This document shows, in pieces, positions 58,340 to 64,000 of a stretch of 64,000 bases of DNA. Source of the stretch: Medicago truncatula (lineage: Eukaryota; Streptophyta; Magnoliopsida; Fabales; Fabaceae). The notes below the pieces were generated by a model. The model made no database searches. It was not told the origin of the DNA and was given only the letters and a program-made list of their open reading frames with translations. Location: positions 1,312,001 through 1,376,000 of the forward strand of contig NC_053043.1 of NCBI RefSeq assembly GCF_003473485.1. The letters are read 5' to 3'. The position numbers were made by a program, and so were the translations under genes. The stretch's first letter is position 1; every line of letters begins with the position of its first letter.

Positions 58340-60460
58340 GACTGCTACTATATCTTCAACTCTTGCATACTCTTCCTAATCATATCTTCAACTTTTACAT
58401 ATTCTTTCTACTCATACATACCAAACAAATCCAAGTCTCCATGGGTTCAATTGCTAATGAAGATAGCAACAAACCTCTTCATATTGTAATGCTCCCATGG
58501 CTGGCTATGGGACACATATACCCTTACTTTGAAGTAGCCAAAATTCTAGCTTCAAAGGGTCACACTGTCACCTTCATCAACTCCCCTAAAAACATTGACC
58601 AAATGCCAAAAACACCCAAAACCATTGAACCATTCATTAAATTGGTAAGATTGCCTTTACCACACATAGAGCAACTCCCACCAGGCGCAGAAAACACTAT
58701 GGACATTCAACCAAACATGAACCGTTTCCTTAAGCAAGCCTATGAAGGTCTTCAAGATGATGTTACTGAGATTCTCAAAACATCAAAACCTGATTGGGTT
58801 TTCTATGATTTTGCAAGTGGTTGGTTGGCACCAATAGCTAAAAGCCTCAACATAGCTGCTGCTCATTACAACATAACACCAGCTTGGAACAAATGTTTCT
58901 TTGATCCACCAAAGGATCAAGTCAAAACAAATTTCAAACTTGAAGACATGTGTGGCCCACCAAAATGGGTTCCTTTTCAAACAACCATTCATCTCAAACC
59001 TTATGAGATTATTCGAGCTTTTACAGCTCTTAGAAATGAATCAGGTGGAATAGCTGGTTTTGATCTCAACAAAGCTTATTCGAGTTGTGATCTTTTTCTT
59101 CTCAGAACCTCAAGAGAACTTGAAGGTGAATGGTTGGATTATATCTCTGAACAGTACAAGGTTCCTGTCGTTCCTGTTGGGTTGCTTCCACCATCTATGC
59201 AGATAAGAGACGATGAAGAGGAAGAGAACAATCCTGATTGGGTGAAAATCAAAGGGTGGTTGGATTCAAGAGAATCATCTTCTGTTGTTTACATTGGATT
59301 TGGGAGTGAGTTGAAGTTGAGTCAGAATGATTTAACTGAGTTGGCTCATGGAATTGAGCTTTCTGGGTTGTCTTTCTTTTGGGCTTTGAAGAATCTGAAA
59401 GAGGGTACACTTGAATTACCTGAAGGATTTGAGGAAAGAACGAAAGAACGCGGAATTGTTTGGAAGACATGGGCACCTCAGCTTAAAATCTTAGCTCATG
59501 GAGCAATTGGTGGATGTATGAGTCACTGTGGTTCTGGTTCTGTTATTGAGAAGGTTCATTTCGGCCATGTTCTTGTGACACTGCCTTATTTGCTTGACCA
59601 ATGTTTGTTTTCAAGGGCATTGGTGGAAAAGGGAGTGGCTGTTGAGGTACCAAGGAGTGAGGAAGATGGGTCTTTTACTAGGGACTCTGTGGCTCACTCA
59701 TTGAGGTTGGCAATTGTGGATGAGGAAGGAAGTAGTTTCAGGAACAATGCTAAAGAGTTGGGGAAAGTTTTCAGTTCAAAAGATATTCATAATCAATATA
59801 TTGATGATCTCATTGCTGCTCTTTACAAGTATAGGAATCCTTCCAATTCCAACAACTAGGTAGACTGAGTTCATATCATGTGTTTCCCTTTGTTATTGTG
59901 ATTTTTGTTTTACAATAAAGGTTTATTAGGTTCCCCCTTTTCAATTTTGTAACAAAAATGTTGGTTGACCATCTCTATATACGGCACTGTGGTTTACAAA
60001 AAAATGTATCTCTAGTCATTCTTCTCCTAATTTCTATGTTGGTGAAATGGCCTGAGAGGATTGTATTTGATGATCAAGTATAAACTTTTGCAATTGCATA
60101 TCTCAAACATAGCAGAAGTAGACTAGAATTCAAATATGTGGCATGAAAGTTTTCCATAAATAAAGATCATAAATGGTATGCATGTTTGAACAAAATAACC
60201 AGATCATAAACCAATTGAAAATGTGTTGGTCTGGGCTGAAAAAAATTATAATCTCTTAACTATGCTATTTTGTATATAATTCTTGGATTCATGTTTGTCA
60301 AAAAAATACTACTAAGGAAGGAATCTTGCATGACTGTGTCTCAGGAAATTTACTTTAGTTAGATGACAAGAGATGCTCTGTATATTACAACAGTCAAGAA
60401 AGCAAACAAAATTAGAAACCAGTTGTCAAATATATTCACCTGAAGTGCAACTAAGAAATT
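58340..60460 (+). repeat. tandem-duplicated segment carrying UGT91 copy C
   Basis: Collinear with about 51443-53640, including leader, whole coding region and 3' flank. Distance between the copies is about 6.9 kb, with copy B between them. Boundaries are approximate. Confidence 0.75.
58441..59859 (+). CDS. UGT91-type UDP-glycosyltransferase, copy C, 472 aa
   Basis: Recent tandem sister of copy A (51553). Same start context (MGSIANEDSNKPLHIV), catalytic WLAMGHIYPY and VFYDFASGWLAP, PSPG WAPQLKILAHGAIGGCMSHCGSGSVIE ... YLLDQ. Residues about 11-90 of the two copies are identical; about 35 differences fall in the next 160 residues and only six in the last 220. ATG 58441 is preferred over in-frame 58363. 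The duplication includes 5' leader text (CTACTATATCTTCAACTCTT) and over 500 bp of 3' flank. Probably acts on a glycosylated triterpene or flavonoid, by family inference. Confidence 0.92.
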   Translation: MGSIANEDSNKPLHIVMLPWLAMGHIYPYFEVAKILASKGHTVTFINSPKNIDQMPKTPKTIEPFIKLVRLPLPHIEQLPPGAENTMDIQPNMNRFLKQAYEGLQDDVTEILKTSKPDWVFYDFASGWLAPIAKSLNIAAAHYNITPAWNKCFFDPPKDQVKTNFKLEDMCGPPKWVPFQTTIHLKPYEIIRAFTALRNESGGIAGFDLNKAYSSCDLFLLRTSRELEGEWLDYISEQYKVPVVPVGLLPPSMQIRDDEEEENNPDWVKIKGWLDSRESSSVVYIGFGSELKLSQNDLTELAHGIELSGLSFFWALKNLKEGTLELPEGFEERTKERGIVWKTWAPQLKILAHGAIGGCMSHCGSGSVIEKVHFGHVLVTLPYLLDQCLFSRALVEKGVAVEVPRSEEDGSFTRDSVAHSLRLAIVDEEGSSFRNNAKELGKVFSSKDIHNQYIDDLIAALYKYRNPSNSNN

Positions 60461-60469
60461 CAAGAGCAG

Positions 60470-61300
60470 CTCTATGCAAGACACTTTGACAAATGACAAC
60501 ACCAAATTTCCATCCCATACCTCAACATTCTAGTTGTTATCAACCAAATCATTTTTGAAGGACAACTGAAGGTATCAATCTATGCAACTGCTGGTATAGA
60601 GGTGACAAATGTGACGAGAAAGTTAATAAACAGAACATTTAATAAATAAACTAAAAGTTAAAATCAAAGGTCATCGAACCTAAACATAAGAATAATAGGC
60701 AAGTCTCATAAAGCTAGGATGCTCTCCAAGCCTGATTTAAACTTACAAATAAAGAGGTCAAATGAAGGAAAAAGAAGTTATGAAATAGAAAACAATCTGC
60801 CCATCTTTTAAAATTGTAGCTTCCAAAAATCGTAGAAAATTTAGGAAATAAACAAAACACCTTTGAATGCGACAGATGAATAAAATATATGACCTGTATG
60901 TAAGTCACACAAAATAAGAAAGGAAAGCCTTCCTTGTTTCATAGATGTAATAAAAAAGTACATAAGGCAAGTACCCTATTACTAGGAAACTTTGTTAAAA
61001 TACATATTGTTTCCAAGATAAACCAATCTTACAATGAAGTTAGACAATAGCTTTTGTAAGCATTTCTATTAAATGGAAAAATTAACGAAATGAACCAAAC
61101 AGAACCCATACTTCTAAGGAAGAAATACTATACACCTAAACTACTCTTCCATTGTTCTGTTTATCTATAATGCTCCAAAATTGTAATGAGCATTTCTCGA
61201 TAAACCAACCTCTCAGTATGCATACAACAATTCAAATGTAAACATAAAAATTACCTTCCACAACAATATTAGAAAGAGGAGTAACAAATCCATATCTAAC
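60470..61300. other. spacer and probable GIP1 3'UTR
   Basis: AT-rich with no gene seen; ORFs such as 60714-60908 minus lack any signal. Confidence 0.4.
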
Positions 61301-61314
61301 TAATACATTCACGG

Positions 61315-61530
61315 TTAAGAAGGAGGTGTAGGATGCAATGATGACAGTGGGAGCCTCTCCTTTCTAAGTTCCTTGACAATAGCAGCAAGTGCTTCAGGAT
61401 TGACCCCAAGATCACAGAGGGCAATGAGAATAGAAAGTGCATGACGGTCTAAACCCGTGTCGAGTATATTGGACATGTGAAATGCCAGGTCCAAAGATTC
61501 TCGTGCACTTCTGGCAGCTTCTGGATCCAT
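61315..61530 (-). CDS. GIP1: GIP1/MOZART1 gamma-tubulin complex small subunit, 71 aa
   Basis: A tiny protein that binds GCP3 and recruits gamma-tubulin complexes to microtubule nucleation sites, and in plants also the nuclear envelope and centromeres. The frame from ATG 61530 reads MDPEAARSARESLDLAFHMSNILDTGLDRHALSILIALCDLGVNPEALAAIVKELRKERL and ends SSLHPTPPS. The whole MOZART1 domain is present and the length of 71 equals Arabidopsis GIP1. A 29-residue upstream extension (from 61617) is open but hydrophobic and reads across a TCTCAG splice acceptor about 10 bp before the ATG, so it is intron sequence. The coding part is a single exon; the leader is split (see next entry). Confidence 0.95.
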   Translation of the reverse strand: MDPEAARSARESLDLAFHMSNILDTGLDRHALSILIALCDLGVNPEALAAIVKELRKERLPLSSLHPTPPS

Positions 61531-62116
61531 GCTTAAAGCTGAGATGTGAATAAGATGTTTACCGATCAGAATTGCGAATAAATAAACAACTAAACACAAG
61601 TTAAAATTACCCTGCAAACTACTGTCTGAAACCTATAGTCAAATGTTTTAAAAATGGGAGCGAAAGTTGAACTGGCGAGACCCCTATTCGATGAATATAA
61701 TGCTAAACTTCATGATAACTGATGCACTGTGATAACTTATAAAATAAAATCCATAACAAATAAACAAAAATATCCATGACAAATACATTAAAATCCATAA
61801 CAAAGATAAGTCTTCCTAATATATATTAAAACATCAAATCTCATGTGGATCATACAATCAACTATGGGTGCCTGGTGGATCAAGTGGACCAATATCACCA
61901 CTTCAAATAACACAACAGGATCAATGAAAAATTTGATATGAATAGGAAGAACAAAAAACACAGTAAGGTCACAAACTTCATACAACATAAACTAAGTCAA
62001 CTAACAAAGAGTATTGACAGTACAGCCTATTTCATTGACGTTCACAAACTTCATTCAACTTTACAGCCTGTTAGTTTATTTAAAGTTGGAATAGGACTAG
62101 AGTCCCATTTTCCTAA

Positions 62117-62486
62117 GGCTTTGTTTGCGAGTTTGGAGGGGAAGGCTTAGGAAAAAAGGAATGAGCAAGTGGAAGAAATAGAAGAAAATGGGAGAGGAGG
62201 GCTTTGGGGGGTTAACTTTTCTTCATAATACAAAACCCTCCTCATTTGGAGGAACTAAAAAATTGTATTGGAGGAGGGTTTTGGGGGGTTAATAAGAATT
62301 CTTCAAATTTAATTTATGTTGTTATAATATTTTTAAAATTAAAAATAAAGTAATCATATGCATTAATTTACCATTCTCTAAAAAACTACTCTTTTAAAAA
62401 ATTTGTAAGATTTCTCTATTTTTCTTCATATTTTGCACCCCTCAAAGCCTTTCCTTTCCTTCCCCTCCAAACTCGCAAACAAAGCC
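62117..62486. mobile_element. 370 bp PIF/Harbinger-type MITE
   Basis: TAA at 62114-62116 and 62487-62489. TIRs GGCTTTGTTTGCGAGTTTGG and exact mirror CCAAACTCGCAAACAAAGCC, then AGGGGAAGG and CCTTCCCCT. Internal GGAGGAGGGTTTTGGGGGGT units. Near-perfect ends suggest a young insertion. Confidence 0.9.
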
Positions 62487-62797
62487 TAAAAGTCTTCCTA
62501 ATTGCCTTATGTGAGAGATTCCGTTGATACCACTGGTTTTCCAATATGGATCACATAATTAGGTGTCGCCAAAAGAATAACATGTGCAATTTGATTGATA
62601 AAACATGTTAGGCAAACTACTATTTTAAAAATTGATTTGGTTATTTATAATAAAATGTGATGATGGATCATGAATGAATATCTAATGACTCCTATTATAA
62701 CTTAACTTTAAAATAAAACTAAAGTCATGAGTAATCTGTTCTTCACTGGACATTTCAGATCTGCATTTTTGTGACCGCATAAAATCCAATCCTCAAG

Positions 62798-62938
62798 GTT
62801 GAGTACTTGGAGCAGGTTCTTAGAGAAGCACACACTCGCCCAAGGATTCAGGGCATTGTAATGTGGACAACATGGTCACGAGAAGATTGTAAGATTTGCT
62901 TACTAGATAACAATTTCAAGGAACCCACTTGTATCTGA
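62798..62938 (+). pseudogene. GH10 endo-xylanase C-terminal fragment (plus strand)
   Basis: Reads VEYLEQVLREAHTRPRIQGIVMWTTWSREDCKICLLDNNFKEPTCI then stop. This fits the C-terminal part of plant GH10 xylanases (YLEQ-x-LREA, GI-x-MWT, C-x-x-CLTD-x-NF-x-NLP). The family normally continues after NF with NLPAGDVVDK; here the frame ends early, and no other xylanase exon is nearby. A relic, perhaps carried by duplication or a transposon. Confidence 0.75.
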
Positions 62939-63009
62939 TGAGTGAAAGTGTGATTATTATTGATAGGGTGACTAAATTATAATTCTTAATAGCCATTAAA
63001 AAGAGAAAC

Positions 63010-63120
63010 ATGGAGGAACCCATTTTCCCCACACCATCACTCGTAGGCAAGTTCTTGAAATTAACATCTAGTAAGCAGATCTTACAATATTTTGGTCATC
63101 ACCGTGTCCTCCACACTACT
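63010..63120 (-). pseudogene. GH10 endo-xylanase C-terminal fragment (minus strand)
   Basis: On the minus strand reads CKICLLDVNFKNLPTSDGVGKMGSSM, preceded by worn TAGTGTGGAGGACACGG text that aligns to the VMWTTW codons of the plus-strand fragment. Extends further downstream than that fragment. The two lie tail to tail with about 100 bp between their matching arms, forming an inverted repeat. Confidence 0.7.
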
Positions 63121-63737
63121 CGAAGTACTCTAACAACAGAATTGTTACAAGCAGTCACAAAAATGAAAATCTTAAATGTTGAATGAAGAAGATTAAATTA
63201 ATTGTATTTAAAAGTAAAGTTAGAATATGAGTGTTTTGATATTGATTCAACATATAAGATTTTATTATAAGTAACAAAATGAAGTTATAAATTGAACTGG
63301 TAACATGAGAAATGATAGATTCTAATTATGCGATTCTTCATTCCAAGTTTAAATGGGATTAACAATAAGAATTAATAATAATAATAATAATAAATCACAG
63401 ATGAGTAAAGAAACAATTAATGAACGAGAATAAATAAATTGATTGTTGCAATCGGGAAGCAGAAGGATCAATTGATTCACAAACCTGTTGGTGCGAAGGT
63501 GAAGGACGTTTGCGGCGGTGAGAAGAAGAACCCAGATTTTATTTTATTTTTTAATAATAATCTCAGTCACGTGTTGAAACTTGAAAATTTGTACGTAAAT
63601 GAAACAAAGTGGCATAAAGAAAAAGATAAAGTAAGTTTTTTTTTTCTTTTTTTCTTGAAGGAAGCGTAAATTAAGTTAAAATTGAAATATTTTTTTACAG
63701 ACATATTTTTGACATGCTTATAAAATTGAAGTATTAA

Positions 63738-63893
63738 GAGTAAATTACACTCCCCTCCCCTCAAAGTTGCTTGAATTACAAGGGAGGGAAGTATAAATTT
63801 TACTTTTCAAGAGAGGGAAATGTATATTTTAACATAAGAGAGGAGGAGAGTGTAATTCAAACATCTTTAAGGGGAGGGAATTGTAATTTACTC
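63738..63893. mobile_element. 156 bp palindromic MULE-type MITE
   Basis: GAGTAAATTACACTCCCCTC mirrors the right end GAGGGAATTGTAATTTACTC. Flanks AAGTATTAA (63729-63737) and AAATATTAA (63894-63902) match at 8 of 9. Inner repeats of GAGGGAA(G/A)T. Lies in the GIP1 upstream region. Confidence 0.8.
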
Positions 63894-64000
63894 AAATATT
63901 AAATATGAGAAAAGAGATACTCCATTTTAGAATCTTATAATGTCAAAATAAATAATTTTATTAAATGAGTGTATAGATAGAGAGCACTTAAAACTCAAAT

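Larger units (their letters stand above)
61531..63545 (-). other. 5'UTR and 1.9 kb 5'UTR intron of GIP1
   Basis: A likely first exon (about 63485-63545, minus) ends CACCAACAG before GTTTGT at 63484; the acceptor TCTCAG lies near 61540. The intron holds a Harbinger-type MITE (62117-62486) and two xylanase fragments (62798-62938 and 63010-63120). Assignment to one transcript is inferred. Confidence 0.5.

Overview
The window is plant nuclear DNA, most likely from a papilionoid legume. The evidence is AT-rich intergenic sequence, genes with many introns and GT-AG junctions, dense MITEs, and a tandem cluster of UGT91-type glycosyltransferases resembling soyasaponin sugar transferases. Medicago or a close relative is my best guess, but the species is inferred and not shown. 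No virus-like or LTR element could be supported.

Layout. A serine decarboxylase gene (minus strand, 3' end outside the window) occupies 1-3720. A transposon-rich stretch (3720-8330) holds an internally deleted Harbinger element, a tRNA-like retroposon and a 1.4 kb long-TIR element. An intronless PHD-finger gene follows (8427-9689). A decayed SWEET sugar-transporter locus (12.07-13.4 kb) precedes an RZ-1A-type glycine-rich RNA-binding protein (15.2-16.6 kb). Next are a class III peroxidase (22.3-24.7 kb) and an ANTH-domain clathrin adaptor (25.7-27.8 kb). On the minus strand lie ribosomal protein eL42 (30.3-31.2 kb) and a 19-exon C2/EF-hand phosphatidylserine decarboxylase (32.9-41.0 kb). After a stretch with three DNA transposons come one UGT85-type gene and three intronless UGT91-type genes (46.9-59.9 kb). 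The right edge carries the tiny gamma-tubulin-complex gene GIP1/MOZART1 (minus), whose long 5'UTR intron contains two facing xylanase-gene fragments.

Most genes are unrelated housekeeping functions; the only functional cluster is the UGT array. The serine decarboxylase (ethanolamine supply) and the phosphatidylserine decarboxylase (phosphatidylethanolamine supply) both feed phosphatidylethanolamine synthesis, but they lie 30 kb apart and nothing suggests they work as a unit.

The strongest unusual signals are small. At least thirteen sites carry a 9-26 bp direct repeat around a 10-38 bp insert ending in an A-tract (or T-tract), like stumps of target-primed retroposition. Three different Mutator-like MITEs sit in the same 9-bp target, TTAATATTT or its reverse complement. 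The two most recent UGT91 copies have almost all their differences in one acceptor-side block.
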